The notes: generated by a model from the letters alone, not told the origin. A stretch of DNA of 64,000 nt from an uncultured Clostridia bacterium (GCA_947581635.1 CANPVE010000012.1:16768-80767), one strand, 5' to 3'; shown: positions 52,339-61,857, numbered from the stretch's first letter. Numbers and translations: made by a program.

Positions 52339-52458
52339 TCATATCCTCAAATCCCGCCGAAGGTCGAATACAGCTTGACAGAACGGGGAAAATCCCTGAT
52401 GCCAATTCTGGATCAGATGTGTACCTGGGGAGAGGAACATCGTCCAGCAAGCGATTGA
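52339..52458 (+). pseudogene. C-terminal remnant of an HxlR-family regulator
   Basis: Forty codons read [19 protein letters not shown] and [15 protein letters not shown] before a TGA; this is the wing and C-terminal helix of HxlR-type winged-helix regulators. An in-frame stop at 52336-52338 precedes it, and the ADIEAVLNELRR just before may be what is left of the central helices. The DNA-binding helices are missing, so it is a fragment left by a deletion. Probably once linked to the recombinase element. The rest of 52122-52338 is open but not recognisable. Confidence 0.7.
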
Positions 52459-52485
52459 TTTTCCCGCACAGCTTGATACAAAACA

Positions 52486-52520
52486 AAACTCCTCACTTCC
52501 ACATCGGGGTGAGGAGTTTT
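52486..52520 (+). terminator. Terminator upstream of the pst operon
   Basis: Arms 52486-52497 and 52509-52520 (ACTCCTCAC core) ending in T residues. It isolates pstS from transcription coming from the recombinase remnant. Confidence 0.88.
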
Positions 52521-52636
52521 TCTGTAAATGAACATAAAAAATAACCGGGCATCACCCGGCACACATTTTACACCGCAAAGGCGCACTCTTCGATTTTTCT
52601 TCGACCTTGTATCAAACTCTGCAAGGTTATATCGAT

Positions 52637-52666
52637 TTTACATTCATTTTACACAAGCACGATAGA
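52637..52666 (+). promoter_or_regulatory. Pho-box promoter of the pst operon
   Basis: Two TTTACA direct repeats 11 bp apart (52637-52642 and 52648-52653) as in PhoP boxes, with the first also serving as a -35 element 18 bp before GATAGA (52661-52666). The layout and the following GGATTTGATGTT are repeated at 59997-60026. Confidence 0.8.
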
Positions 52667-52741
52667 GGATTTGATGTTCCAGCGCTATCATATAGTTGTG
52701 ACCTGAAAGGGAACAAAAATCATTCAAAGGAGAATTTCAAA

Positions 52742-53551
52742 ATGAAGAAAGTATTTTCACTCATGCTCGTAGCAGTTTTGGCGATCTCAATGCTTGCCGG
52801 ATGCTCCGGCTCCAAAAAGGGCGGCACCGTCAACACGGACGGCTCCACTTCCATGGCGGACGTGATGGGGGCGCTGACCGAAGCGTTTAAGGAAAAAGAA
52901 CCGGACATCACCGTCAACTATTCCGGCACCGGTTCCGGCTCCGGCATCAGCGGTGTGCTGGACGGCACCTGCGACATCGGCCTTTCCAGCCGTGAACTGA
53001 AGCAGGAAGAAGTGGATCAGGGTGCGGTGGCCCATGTGGTGGCTCTGGATGGTGTCGCGGTTGTGGTAAATCCGAAGAATACGGTAACGGATCTGACCAC
53101 GGAACAGATTGCGGATATTTTCACCGGAAAGATCACGAACTGGTCCGAGCTTGGCGGCGCGGATGCGCCCATCGCGGTCTATGGCCGTGAGGACGGCTCC
53201 GGGACGCGCAGCGCCTTTGAGGAAATTGTGGGCGTGGAAGGCGCTTGCGTTTACACCAACGAATACGGCTCCACCGGCGATGTCATCGGCAACGTCGCCT
53301 CCAATGAAAGCGCCATCGGCTATGCCTCCCTCTCCGCTGTGGACGGCAGCGTCACCGCTGCAAAGGTAAACGGTGTGACGCCCAGCGAAGCCACCGTCAA
53401 GGACGGGAGCTATACCATCCAGCGCCCCTTTGTGATGGTCACCAAGGAAGGTGTGGAACTCTCTGAAGCAGCACAGGCATTCCTGGATTTCGCGTCCAGC
53501 GAGGAAGCGGCTCAGTACATTACCGCAGCCGGCGCTGTGTATCCGAACTAA
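52742..53551 (+). CDS. pstS: Phosphate-binding lipoprotein PstS
   Basis: 269 residues from ATG 52742 (AAAGGAG 9 bases upstream). Lipoprotein signal ends MLAGC (Cys21). Phosphate-binding signatures: TDGSTSMADVM, NYSGTGSGSGISGV, DIGLSSRELKQEE and GREDGSGTRSAFEEIVG near residue 155, which contain the Ser/Thr/Asp/Arg ligands. Anchored outside the membrane, it delivers phosphate to PstCA. First gene of pstS-pstC-pstA-pstB-phoU; driven by the Pho-box promoter. Confidence 0.95.
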   Translation: MKKVFSLMLVAVLAISMLAGCSGSKKGGTVNTDGSTSMADVMGALTEAFKEKEPDITVNYSGTGSGSGISGVLDGTCDIGLSSRELKQEEVDQGAVAHVVALDGVAVVVNPKNTVTDLTTEQIADIFTGKITNWSELGGADAPIAVYGREDGSGTRSAFEEIVGVEGACVYTNEYGSTGDVIGNVASNESAIGYASLSAVDGSVTAAKVNGVTPSEATVKDGSYTIQRPFVMVTKEGVELSEAAQAFLDFASSEEAAQYITAAGAVYPN

Positions 53552-53552
53552 T

Positions 53553-54425
53553 ATGAAAATGGCGAAATTAAAAGCGGTAGAGAGGGCCACGCAGGTCATC
53601 TTTACCCTATGCGGACTGGTGGCGGTGGGGTTCGTCCTACTCATCACTATATATCTTGTGATCTCAGGTATTCCGGCGATTCAAGAAATTGGCCTTTTCC
53701 GGTTCCTTTTCGGGAAGACCTGGGCAGCGAGCCAAAATCAGTACGGGATTCTTCCGTTGATCCTTACATCCATATACGGCACTGCCGGAGCCATCATCAT
53801 CGGCGTACCCATCGGCTTTTTCACAGCGGTATTTCTCGCCAAGGTCGCACCGAAAAAGGTAGCGAATGTCGTTCGTCCGGCAGTCAGTCTGCTGGCAGGT
53901 ATTCCATCGGTGGTCTACGGTCTGGTGGGAATGTGCGTCCTGGTTCCGGCGCTTCGCAACTGGCTCCATCTGCCTGCCGGAGACAGCCTTCTTGCGGCAA
54001 TCATTGTATTGGCGATCATGATCCTGCCCTCCATCATCTCTCTGTCGGAGACGGCGCTGGAAGCAGTGCCAAGAGAGTATGAGGAAGCGTCCCTGGCCCT
54101 GGGTGCAACAAAGCTGGAAACTTATTTCCGAGTTTCCGCTCCCGCGGCCAAAAGCGGCATCGCGGCCGCCGTGGTACTGGGAATCGGACGAGCCATCGGA
54201 GAAGCCATGGCCATTATGATGGTGGCGGGAAACGTGGCGAATATGCCTGCCCTTACGAAATCGGTGCGATTTCTCACCACAGGTATCTCCATTGAGCTGA
54301 ACTACTCCCAGGACGGAAGTTTACAGCGGCAGGCGCTGTTCTCTATCGGTCTTGTGCTGTTCCTCTTTATCATGCTGATCAACGCCTTTTTGAATCTGGT
54401 TTTGAAACGGGAGAAGGAGGCTTAA
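53553..54425 (+). CDS. pstC: Phosphate ABC transporter permease PstC
   Basis: 290 residues, six membrane segments. ATG at 53553, two bases after the pstS stop; the ribosome site must lie inside pstS, though a second ATG two codons on is an alternative. The EAA-type loop is near residue 205 (VPREYEEASLALGATKLETYFRVSAP), and GIGRAIGEAMAIMMVAGN is characteristic of PstC. Abuts pstA directly. Confidence 0.95.
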   Translation: MKMAKLKAVERATQVIFTLCGLVAVGFVLLITIYLVISGIPAIQEIGLFRFLFGKTWAASQNQYGILPLILTSIYGTAGAIIIGVPIGFFTAVFLAKVAPKKVANVVRPAVSLLAGIPSVVYGLVGMCVLVPALRNWLHLPAGDSLLAAIIVLAIMILPSIISLSETALEAVPREYEEASLALGATKLETYFRVSAPAAKSGIAAAVVLGIGRAIGEAMAIMMVAGNVANMPALTKSVRFLTTGISIELNYSQDGSLQRQALFSIGLVLFLFIMLINAFLNLVLKREKEA

Positions 54426-55265
54426 ATGAGACGAAAAATCTATGAAATCATAGGCCGTGTCCTTCTGTACGGGTGTGCTGCGATCACTGCGGGACTGCTC
54501 CTGTTTCTCATCGGATATATCCTGTTTCGGGGGATCGGCGGGATCAACTGGCGGTTTTTATCCACCGCTGAGAGCGTCATCCATGGCACGGTGGGCATTC
54601 TTCCGGCCATCAAGAATACGGTTTTTGTAATTATCGTATCTCTGATCGTGGCGCTTCCCCTGGGCGTTGGCGCGGCGGTCTATCTCACCGAATATGCACG
54701 GAACCGGCGGTTTGTAGCGGCGATTGAGTTTGCCTCCGAAACGCTGGCAGGGATACCCTCCATCATTTACGCGCTTGTGGGCGTCATTATCTTTTGCACG
54801 GCGCTGAAGCTGCAAAAGACGCTGCTGGCCGGTTCCCTGACCCTGGTGATGATGATCCTGCCAACCATTATACGGTCCACGCAGGAGAGCTTGAAAACAG
54901 TACCCCAGTCTTATCGGGAGGGCGCACTTGGCCTGGGAAGCGGAAAATGGCACATGATCCGCACGGTCGTGCTGCCATCCTCCATTGACGGAATCGTCAC
55001 GGGATGTATTCTCGCCGTGGGCCGTGTGGTGGGAGAAAGCGCCGTGCTGATGTATACCGCCGGAATGAGTATGGCAATGCAGAGCTTCTCTATTGACCGG
55101 CTCTCCGGCGCATCGGGCGCCACGCTCACCGTTGCGCTTTATCATTACGCCAAAGAAAACGCGGATTTCGCGGTTGCTTTTTCCATTGCGACCATTCTGC
55201 TGATCCTGACGGTCATCATCAATTTTTCCGCAAGTTTTCTCGGCAAGAAACTGAGGAGGAGTTGA
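54426..55265 (+). CDS. pstA: Phosphate ABC transporter permease PstA
   Basis: 279 residues with six membrane segments. ATG immediately follows the pstC stop; GGAGG lies 6-7 bases upstream within pstC. Coupling loop VPQSYREGALGLGSGKWHMIRTVVLP near residue 165 and GRVVGESAVLMYTAGM near 205 are PstA hallmarks. Pairs with PstC. Confidence 0.95.
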   Translation: MRRKIYEIIGRVLLYGCAAITAGLLLFLIGYILFRGIGGINWRFLSTAESVIHGTVGILPAIKNTVFVIIVSLIVALPLGVGAAVYLTEYARNRRFVAAIEFASETLAGIPSIIYALVGVIIFCTALKLQKTLLAGSLTLVMMILPTIIRSTQESLKTVPQSYREGALGLGSGKWHMIRTVVLPSSIDGIVTGCILAVGRVVGESAVLMYTAGMSMAMQSFSIDRLSGASGATLTVALYHYAKENADFAVAFSIATILLILTVIINFSASFLGKKLRRS

Positions 55266-55268
55266 CCT

Positions 55269-56027
55269 ATGGCTGAAACCATTCTTTCTGCAAGGAATCT
55301 TGACTTTTATTATGGAGAAACGCACGCCTTGAAGAATATCAGCCTTGATATTCCCGAACACAATATCACGGCTCTGATCGGGCCGTCCGGCTGCGGGAAA
55401 TCCACATTCCTGCGTACCATCAACCGAATGAATGACCTGATCGAAGGGGTAAAAGTGACTGGCTCTCTGACCTATCGCGGTCAGGAGATTTATGCACCGG
55501 GTCTGGATGTAACGGCTCTCCGCAAGAATATCGGCATGGTATTCCAGAAACCCAACCCGTTTCCCATGTCCATCTATGATAACGTGGCTTACGGTCCGCG
55601 TACCCACGGAATCCGCGCGAAAGCAAAGCTGGACGATATTGTGGAGCAGTCCCTGCGGGACGCGGCGATCTGGGACGAAGTAAAGGACCGGCTCAAAAAG
55701 AACGCACTGGGCCTCTCCGGTGGTCAGCAGCAGCGGCTGTGTATTGCCCGCGCCCTGGCGGTCAAGCCGGATGTCCTGCTCATGGATGAGTCCACCTCGG
55801 CCCTGGACCCGATTTCCACTTCCAAGATCGAGGATCTGGCGATGGAACTGAAAAAAGACTACACCATCGTCATCGTTACACACAATATGCAGCAGGCAGT
55901 ACGAATTTCGGACAGAACGGCATTCTTCCTTTTGGGGGAGCTGATAGAATACGGAGACACGGAGAAAATGTTCTCCCAGCCGGAGGACAAGCGTACCGAG
56001 GATTACATCACAGGGAGGTTTGGTTAA
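55269..56027 (+). CDS. pstB: Phosphate ABC transporter ATPase PstB
   Basis: 252 residues. Walker [10 protein letters not shown] at about 37-45, Q-loop [21 protein letters not shown] near 88 (diagnostic for PstB), signature [16 protein letters not shown] near 153, Walker [14 protein letters not shown] near 175 with Glu changed context as DES (normally DEP; catalytic Glu present), H-loop VTHN near 207. AGGAGG upstream. Its TAA overlaps the phoU ATG by one base. Confidence 0.96.
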   Translation: MAETILSARNLDFYYGETHALKNISLDIPEHNITALIGPSGCGKSTFLRTINRMNDLIEGVKVTGSLTYRGQEIYAPGLDVTALRKNIGMVFQKPNPFPMSIYDNVAYGPRTHGIRAKAKLDDIVEQSLRDAAIWDEVKDRLKKNALGLSGGQQQRLCIARALAVKPDVLLMDESTSALDPISTSKIEDLAMELKKDYTIVIVTHNMQQAVRISDRTAFFLLGELIEYGDTEKMFSQPEDKRTEDYITGRFG

Positions 56028-56683
56028 TGAGAACACGATTTGATGAGCAGTTGAACGCGCTCAATCAGGAACTGATTCGGATGGGGGCGTTGTGCGAGGA
56101 AGTAATCTCCCTGGCAGCTTCCGCTCTTATTCAAAAGGACGATGCGTTGGCAGCAAAGATCGCACCGCTGGATCATGAGATTGATGAAAAAGAGCGGCAG
56201 ATCGAATCCATCTGCCTGCGGCTGCTGCTCCAGCAACAGCCGGTAGCGCGGGATCTGCGGCAAATATCCGCTGCCCTGAAAATGGTAACGGATATGGAGA
56301 GGATCGGAGATCAGGCGGAGGACGTTGCAGAGATTTTGCCGTTTCTGAATGGAAGAACCCTTCCGGAGCATATAGAGATCCGGGAAATGGCGAAAGCAAC
56401 GATTAAGATGGTGACGGACAGCGTGGACGCCTTTGTAAAACAGGATACTTCCATAGCTGAAGCGGTCATCGCTTCCGACGATATGGTGGATGACTACTTT
56501 ATTGAAATCAAAAACAGCCTGATCTCCCTGATCGCGCAAAATCCCACTGAAGGGGAATATGCTCTTGACCTCTTGATGGTGGCAAAATATTTTGAACGGA
56601 TCGGAGATCACGCAACGAATATTGCCGGATGGGTACTGTTTTCTGTTACCGGGGAGAAAAGCGTACAGCTACCGACAGATTGA
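56027..56683 (+). CDS. phoU: Phosphate signalling regulator PhoU
   Basis: 218 residues, all-helical, two PhoU domains each with a DhEID/ DxxVDxx metal-binding pattern (LDHEIDEKERQIESICLRLLLQQQPVARDLRQI; SDDMVDDYFIEIKNSLI; KYFERIGDHATNIAGWV). Couples Pst transporter activity to the PhoR kinase so that the Pho regulon is shut off when phosphate is plentiful. Overlaps pstB by one base and ends the pst run proper. Confidence 0.95.
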   Translation: MRTRFDEQLNALNQELIRMGALCEEVISLAASALIQKDDALAAKIAPLDHEIDEKERQIESICLRLLLQQQPVARDLRQISAALKMVTDMERIGDQAEDVAEILPFLNGRTLPEHIEIREMAKATIKMVTDSVDAFVKQDTSIAEAVIASDDMVDDYFIEIKNSLISLIAQNPTEGEYALDLLMVAKYFERIGDHATNIAGWVLFSVTGEKSVQLPTD

Positions 56684-56728
56684 AAAAAGTGCGAAAATGT
56701 GCTATGATAATATAGAGGTGGTATACCT

Positions 56729-57595
56729 ATGTGGATTATCATGGCTTGTTTATCAGCCATATTTGCGGGACTGACCGCAATACTTGCAAAATGCGGTATC
56801 CGAAAAACGGATTCGGATTTAGCTACGGCTATAAGAACTATTGTAGTGCTTCTGTTTGCCTGGACGATGGTATTTGTGGTTGGTTCCGCCGATACCATTG
56901 CTACCATTGCGCCGAAATCGCTTCTATTTTTGCTTCTTTCGGGTGCCGCAACGGGAGCCTCATGGATATGCTATTTCAAGGCGCTTTCTGTGGGAGATGT
57001 CAACAAGGTCGTCCCAATCGACAAATCCAGTACAATTTTGACTGTCCTGCTTGCAATGATTCTGTTCGGAGAAACCGAACATCTGGCGGTCAAGATTATA
57101 GGGGTCGCCATGCTCACCGTCGGCATATTTATGATGATCGAAAAGAAGGACGCGAAGCAGACCCAAAAAAGCGGGAACTGGCTCATTTACGCTGTTCTTT
57201 CCGCCGTATTTGCGGCATTGACATCCGTTCTTGCAAAAATTGGGATCACCGGTGTGGAATCAAATCTCGGCACGGCTATAAGGACCGGAGTTGTTCTCAT
57301 CATGGCATGGGGGATCGTGTTTGCGAAAGGAAAACAGAGCGGGCTTAAAAACATCGACAAAAAGGAACTTGCTTTTATCGGTCTGTCGGGGATAGCAACA
57401 GGCGCTTCCTGGCTTTGCTATTATTATGCAATCCAAAACGGTGTCGTCAGCGTTGTGGTGCCGATTGATAAACTGAGCATCGTGATTACGATTGCGTTTT
57501 CCTATATTGTATTTAAGGAAAAACTGAGCAGAAAAGCACTGACAGGGCTGTTCCTGATGGTATTGGGAACCATTATTATGGCTGTCTGGTCATAA
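56729..57595 (+). CDS. EamA-family (DMT) transporter inserted in the pho cluster
   Basis: 288 residues, ten hydrophobic segments in two homologous halves; both contain LSAIFAGLTAILAKCGI / LSAVFAALTSVLAKIGI and later SGAATGASWICYFKALSVGDVNKVVPIDK / SGIATGASWLCYYYAIQNGVVSVVVPIDK blocks, showing an internal duplication. DMT proteins of this shape export metabolites or small drugs; substrate unknown. AGGTGGT precedes the ATG. It separates phoU from phoP-phoR, where no transporter normally lies, and may have been acquired with the cluster; only 16 bases separate it from phoP. Confidence 0.88.
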   Translation: MWIIMACLSAIFAGLTAILAKCGIRKTDSDLATAIRTIVVLLFAWTMVFVVGSADTIATIAPKSLLFLLLSGAATGASWICYFKALSVGDVNKVVPIDKSSTILTVLLAMILFGETEHLAVKIIGVAMLTVGIFMMIEKKDAKQTQKSGNWLIYAVLSAVFAALTSVLAKIGITGVESNLGTAIRTGVVLIMAWGIVFAKGKQSGLKNIDKKELAFIGLSGIATGASWLCYYYAIQNGVVSVVVPIDKLSIVITIAFSYIVFKEKLSRKALTGLFLMVLGTIIMAVWS

Positions 57596-57611
57596 GAAAA
57601 GGAGAAACAAA

Positions 57612-58280
57612 ATGATTCACTGTGTTGAGGATGACAACGGAATCCGTGATTTAATGATATATACCTTAAACTCCGCAGGATTTGAGGCGAAGGGTTTTCC
57701 GGATGGAGAGTCATTTTATGAGGCGCTTTCCGAATGTGAGCCTGAGTTGATTCTTTTGGACATCATGCTCCCCGGCGAGGACGGTATCAGTATTTTGAAA
57801 AAGCTGCGGGCGGAGGGAAACATGGTGCCGGTCATTATGGCTACTGCAAAAGGAACCGAGTATGATAAGGTGATCGGACTTGATCTCGGCGCTGATGACT
57901 ATCTTGCAAAGCCCTTTGGCATGATGGAGCTGGTATCACGGGTAAAAGCGCTTTTGAGACGCACACGCCCGATGGAAGGTCAAGAGCTTCTCTCGCTTGG
58001 CGGGATACAGATGGACACGGTGCAGCATATTGTCCTATCAGACGGAAAACGTGTGGAGCTGACTTTGAAAGAATATGAATTGCTCCGCAAATTTATGGAG
58101 AATCCCGGAAAGGCGTTCACGAGAGATCAGCTTCATGCCAGCGTTTGGGGAGATGACTATGTGAGCGAGACACGGACTGTGGATGTTCATGTGGGCACCC
58201 TGCGTACAAAGCTGGGCCGCTGCGGAGATTATATTAAAACCGTCCGTGGCGTTGGGTATCGTTTGGAGGCAGGAAAATGA
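57612..58280 (+). CDS. phoP: PhoP-type response regulator
   Basis: 222 residues, OmpR/PhoB class. Receiver domain 1-115 with acidic pocket EDD (6-8), phosphorylation site Asp50 in LLDIMLPG, and conserved Thr/Lys in ATAKGTE and LAKPF. Winged-helix domain about 128-222 (LTLKEYELLRKFMENPGKAFTRDQL, TRTVDVHVGTLRTKLG, IKTVRGVGYRL). AAAAGGAG ahead of the ATG. Overlaps phoR by 4 bases. Expected to bind the two Pho boxes at 52637 and 59997. Phosphate role inferred from context. Confidence 0.9.
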   Translation: MIHCVEDDNGIRDLMIYTLNSAGFEAKGFPDGESFYEALSECEPELILLDIMLPGEDGISILKKLRAEGNMVPVIMATAKGTEYDKVIGLDLGADDYLAKPFGMMELVSRVKALLRRTRPMEGQELLSLGGIQMDTVQHIVLSDGKRVELTLKEYELLRKFMENPGKAFTRDQLHASVWGDDYVSETRTVDVHVGTLRTKLGRCGDYIKTVRGVGYRLEAGK

Positions 58281-59941
58281 CAAAGCGAATTTTCAGATCC
58301 ATCTGTTTTGTGGCAATCGCGGTTTTCCTTGCATCCGTTGCACTCTTTCTCTGTGTGCTTTACGATTATTTCGGAAATGTCCAGCGGAATCAGCTGAAAA
58401 CACAGACGGAGCTTGCCGCGCAAGGGGTTGAAAATGCCGGCGAGGACTATTTCGAGGGACTGGATACCAATGGGTATCGCATTACTTGGATGGATGCAGA
58501 CGGTGAAGTGCTTTTTGACAGCGATGCCTCAACTGCTGAAATGGAAAATCATCTGGAACGAGAGGAAATAAAAGAAGCTGTGGAGGACGGGTATGGAGAG
58601 AGTTCACGCTATTCCGCCACTCTAATGGAGCGCACCTTGTATAGCGCCATGCGTTTAGAGGACGGAACTGTGGTACGTCTTTCCATTGCTCAAAATACGA
58701 TGCTGACCTTACTTCTCGGAATGTCGCAGCCCATAGCAATCATCATAGTCATAGCAATCGCGCTTTCGTTCTTCCTGGCTTACCGGCTTTCCAAGCATAT
58801 TACAGAACCCTTGAATCGTTTGAATCTGGATGATCCTTTGAATAATGAAGGCTACGATGAGCTTTCCCCGCTTCTGCGTCGAATCGACGCCCAGCAGCGG
58901 CAGATCAAGGCGCAGGCCGGCGAACTTAGGAAAAAGCAGGAGGAATTTGAAGCGGTTACAGAAAATATGGCGGAAGGAATCGTTCTCCTGAACACAAAGG
59001 GTATGATCCTGAGCATCAACCGCGCCGCGGCCTCGCTGTTCGATACCACGCACGCTTGTGTCGGCCGTCACATGCTTTCTGTCAATCGGAGCATGGAAGT
59101 ATCCAGTCTGCTTTCGGAATTGGAAAAAGGTGTTCCCTCGGAAAAAACAATCGAATTAAAAGGCAGAAAATATCAACTGGATGTAAGCCCTGTATCCGAA
59201 GATGGAAACGTAACCGGCGCTGCACTTCTTATACTTGACGTAACGGAAAAAGAACAGGCTGAACAGATGCGCCGGGAATTTACCGCAAATGTTTCCCATG
59301 AACTCAAAACACCGCTGCAAATCATAGCCGGTTCAGCGGAGCTTTTGTCCAATGGCATTGTCAAAGAAGAAGACCGCATGGGATTCTACACCCGGATTCA
59401 AGGGGAGGCACAGCGGATGATCCGGCTGGTAGAGGATATTCTTCGCCTTTCTCATTTGGATGAGGGCGCAGATGAAATGAAGCGGGAGGATGTTGATCTT
59501 TTTGCCTTAGCGGACGAAACCGTAAAGTCCCTCCAGGCGGAAGCAGAAAACGCTCATGTTACCATGAATCTCGACGGGGAACGTGCGGTCGTCCATGGGA
59601 TCCCGCAGCTGCTGCAGAGCATCGTTTTTAATCTTTGTGACAACGCCATAAAATACAACCGCTCTAATGGGACTGTCGGCGTCACTGTAAAACCGGAAAT
59701 CGACTGCGTGGTTCTATCCGTGGCCGATACCGGCATTGGTATTCCGCCAGAACATCAGGACCGCATTTTTGAAAGGTTCTATCGGGTAGACAAGAGCCGC
59801 TCAAAGGAGTTGGGCGGCACGGGCTTGGGCCTGTCCATTGTGAAACACGCAGCAAGGCTTCATAACGCGAAAATTAAACTAAGCAGCACAGAAGGAAAAG
59901 GTACGACCATCACAGTCACCTTCCCTAAGCCCCAAAAATGA
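58277..59941 (+). CDS. phoR: PhoR-type sensor histidine kinase
   Basis: 554 residues. Two membrane spans (about 10-30 and 150-172) enclose an extracytoplasmic domain; then HAMP-like linker, PAS domain (about 220-325), the dimerisation/phosphoacceptor helix with His341 in VSHELKTPLQ, and an ATPase domain with N box NLCDNAIKYN, G1 DTGIGIP, F box FERFYRVDKSRS and G2 GGTGLGLSIVK. Overlaps phoP by 4 bases (ATGA). Partner of PhoP; kinase activity probably modulated through PhoU/Pst. Confidence 0.92.
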   Translation: MTKRIFRSICFVAIAVFLASVALFLCVLYDYFGNVQRNQLKTQTELAAQGVENAGEDYFEGLDTNGYRITWMDADGEVLFDSDASTAEMENHLEREEIKEAVEDGYGESSRYSATLMERTLYSAMRLEDGTVVRLSIAQNTMLTLLLGMSQPIAIIIVIAIALSFFLAYRLSKHITEPLNRLNLDDPLNNEGYDELSPLLRRIDAQQRQIKAQAGELRKKQEEFEAVTENMAEGIVLLNTKGMILSINRAAASLFDTTHACVGRHMLSVNRSMEVSSLLSELEKGVPSEKTIELKGRKYQLDVSPVSEDGNVTGAALLILDVTEKEQAEQMRREFTANVSHELKTPLQIIAGSAELLSNGIVKEEDRMGFYTRIQGEAQRMIRLVEDILRLSHLDEGADEMKREDVDLFALADETVKSLQAEAENAHVTMNLDGERAVVHGIPQLLQSIVFNLCDNAIKYNRSNGTVGVTVKPEIDCVVLSVADTGIGIPPEHQDRIFERFYRVDKSRSKELGGTGLGLSIVKHAARLHNAKIKLSSTEGKGTTITVTFPKPQK

Positions 59942-59960
59942 ATAAAATGATAGCATAACA

Positions 59961-59996
59961 GTGAGAAGCCGCGGAAAGTAGTCCGCGGCTTCTCAC
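59961..59996 (+). terminator. Hairpin terminator after phoR
   Basis: Perfect 15-bp arms 59961-59975 and 59982-59996 with a six-base loop. The following T-run is short (TTTA) because the next Pho box begins at once at 59997. Confidence 0.82.
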
Positions 59997-60026
59997 TTTA
60001 CAAGAACTTTACAGTATCACGATAGC
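59997..60026 (+). promoter_or_regulatory. Pho-box promoter of the Na/Pi cotransporter
   Basis: TTTACA repeats at 59997-60002 and 60008-60013, then GATAGC at 60021-60026 with an 18-bp spacer from the first repeat. Same arrangement as the pstS promoter, and CACGATAG-GGATTTGATGTT is shared. Confidence 0.8.
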
Positions 60027-60093
60027 GGATTTGATGTTGCTTTTGTAGAATAGAGATGTGAACATAATGGAGAATCATTTAGGAGACAACGTC

Positions 60094-61857
60094 ATGGATA
60101 TTTTTGATTTACTTACAGTGATCGGCGGCCTTTGCCTGTTCCTGTTCGGTATGAACATCATGGGTACAGCTTTGGAACGTAGTGCCGGAGGAAAGCTGCG
60201 GTCACTTCTTGAAAAACTAACATCAAATAAAATGATGGGGCTTTTGACAGGACTCGGCGTTACTGCCGTTATACAGAGTTCATCGGCCACAACGGTCATG
60301 GTCGTAGGCTTTGTCAATTCCGGTTTGATGACGCTTCGTCAGGCGATCAATATCATCATGGGGGCAAATATCGGAACCACGATCACTTCATGGATTTTGA
60401 GCCTTGCCGGTATTGACAGCGGAAATATCTTCATAGAGCTTCTGAAGCCGTCTTCTTTTACGCCGATCCTCGCTCTAATTGGCATTATTTTTTACATGTT
60501 CTGTAAAAACGGAAAAAAGAAGGACGTCGGCTTGATTCTCCTTGGATTCTCCACGCTCATGTTCGGCATGGAAACAATGTCAGGTGCTGTGTCGGGCCTT
60601 CGGGATGTTCCGGCATTTCGGAATGTTTTTCTTCTGTTTCAGAATCCTATCCTTGGTGTCCTTGCCGGGGCTGTGCTTACTGCCATCATCCAATCCAGCT
60701 CCGCCTCTGTCGGCATTTTGCAGGCTTTAACAACCACGGGTCAAGTGTCTTATGGAGCAGCCGTTCCTATTATTATGGGGCAGAATATCGGCACATGTGT
60801 GACAGCTTTGATTTCTGCCGTGGGAGCCAATAAGAATGCCAAACGTGCGGCCATGGTACATCTTTCGTTCAATGTCATCGGGACGACCGTATGGCTCACT
60901 GTGTTTTGCGTGTTGAAAGCGATCCTGTCACCGGCCATTTTAACGCAGCAGGCCACTTTCTTTGGTATTGCTGTTCTCCATTCTGTATTCAATTTGCTCT
61001 GCACGATATTGCTATTGCCGATGTCCGGCTTCCTTGAAACACTGGCAAAGCATTTGATCCCGGACGCAAAACAGCCTGAGAAAATGTCAGAGTTGGATAC
61101 GCGGCTTCTCACAACACCGCCCATCGCATTAAAACGGTGCTATGAGGTAACGGCAGATATGGCACAAACCGCAGTTTTATCAATGAAAAACGCAATTCAT
61201 ACTTTATATGAATATTTACCGAAACTTGCAGAAACGATCCGGGAGCAGGAAGATAAGACAGATCATTATGAGGATATATTGGGTACATACCTGGTCCAGT
61301 TAAGTACAAAACAAATCAGTGAAAACGACAGCGCCGAGGCTGCCAAGCTCCTTAAAATCATCGGGGATTATGAACGCATTGCAGATCATGCCGTTAATAT
61401 CTTGGAATCTGCGGAAGAAATGCGTCAGAAAAGATTTGAGTTTACGGATGAGGCAAAGTCCGAATTGTCTGTCCTGACTGCTGCAGTATGCGAAATATTA
61501 GACCTTACTCTTTCTGCATTCTTGAATAACGACTTGGAAAATGCCGCTATGGTAGAACCTCTTGAGCAGGTCATAGATAAGCTTAAGGAACAAATGCGTA
61601 CAAATCATATTATCCGGTTACAGCAAGGAAGCTGTTCCATCGGCGCGGGATTTGTATTAGCCGATCTACTTACAAATTTAGAACGGACTTCGGACCATTG
61701 CTCCAATATCGCAGGATGTATTATCGATATGGAGCATCATGAAATGAATATCCATGAGTCCCTGCGCGCTGTGAAAAGCAGCAGTGAGGATTTCAAGGAA
61801 AAATTTGAACTCTTTGCGGAAAAATATAGTTTTAATACTAAGAAGGAGCAAGCATGA
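60094..61857 (+). CDS. Na+/phosphate cotransporter with C-terminal PhoU domain (NptA/YjbB type)
   Basis: 587 residues from ATG 60094, which has AGGAG 8 bases upstream; an open frame to 60058 lacks one. About eight or nine membrane segments in the first 320 residues, with the paired inverted-repeat motifs TAVIQSSSATTVMVVGFVNSG and TAIIQSSSASVGILQAL that form the Na+ and phosphate sites. Residues about 355-587 are a PhoU-like helical domain (DYERIADHAVNILESAEEM; ERTSDHCSNIAGCI). Low-affinity or regulatory phosphate transport. Its TGA overlaps the next ATG by 4 bases. Confidence 0.92.
   Translation: MDIFDLLTVIGGLCLFLFGMNIMGTALERSAGGKLRSLLEKLTSNKMMGLLTGLGVTAVIQSSSATTVMVVGFVNSGLMTLRQAINIIMGANIGTTITSWILSLAGIDSGNIFIELLKPSSFTPILALIGIIFYMFCKNGKKKDVGLILLGFSTLMFGMETMSGAVSGLRDVPAFRNVFLLFQNPILGVLAGAVLTAIIQSSSASVGILQALTTTGQVSYGAAVPIIMGQNIGTCVTALISAVGANKNAKRAAMVHLSFNVIGTTVWLTVFCVLKAILSPAILTQQATFFGIAVLHSVFNLLCTILLLPMSGFLETLAKHLIPDAKQPEKMSELDTRLLTTPPIALKRCYEVTADMAQTAVLSMKNAIHTLYEYLPKLAETIREQEDKTDHYEDILGTYLVQLSTKQISENDSAEAAKLLKIIGDYERIADHAVNILESAEEMRQKRFEFTDEAKSELSVLTAAVCEILDLTLSAFLNNDLENAAMVEPLEQVIDKLKEQMRTNHIIRLQQGSCSIGAGFVLADLLTNLERTSDHCSNIAGCIIDMEHHEMNIHESLRAVKSSSEDFKEKFELFAEKYSFNTKKEQA

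Noticed and set aside
54558..56036. 492-codon minus-strand frame opposite pstA and pstB
   Set aside because: Antisense shadow of two certain genes; low-complexity His/Arg/Gln composition.
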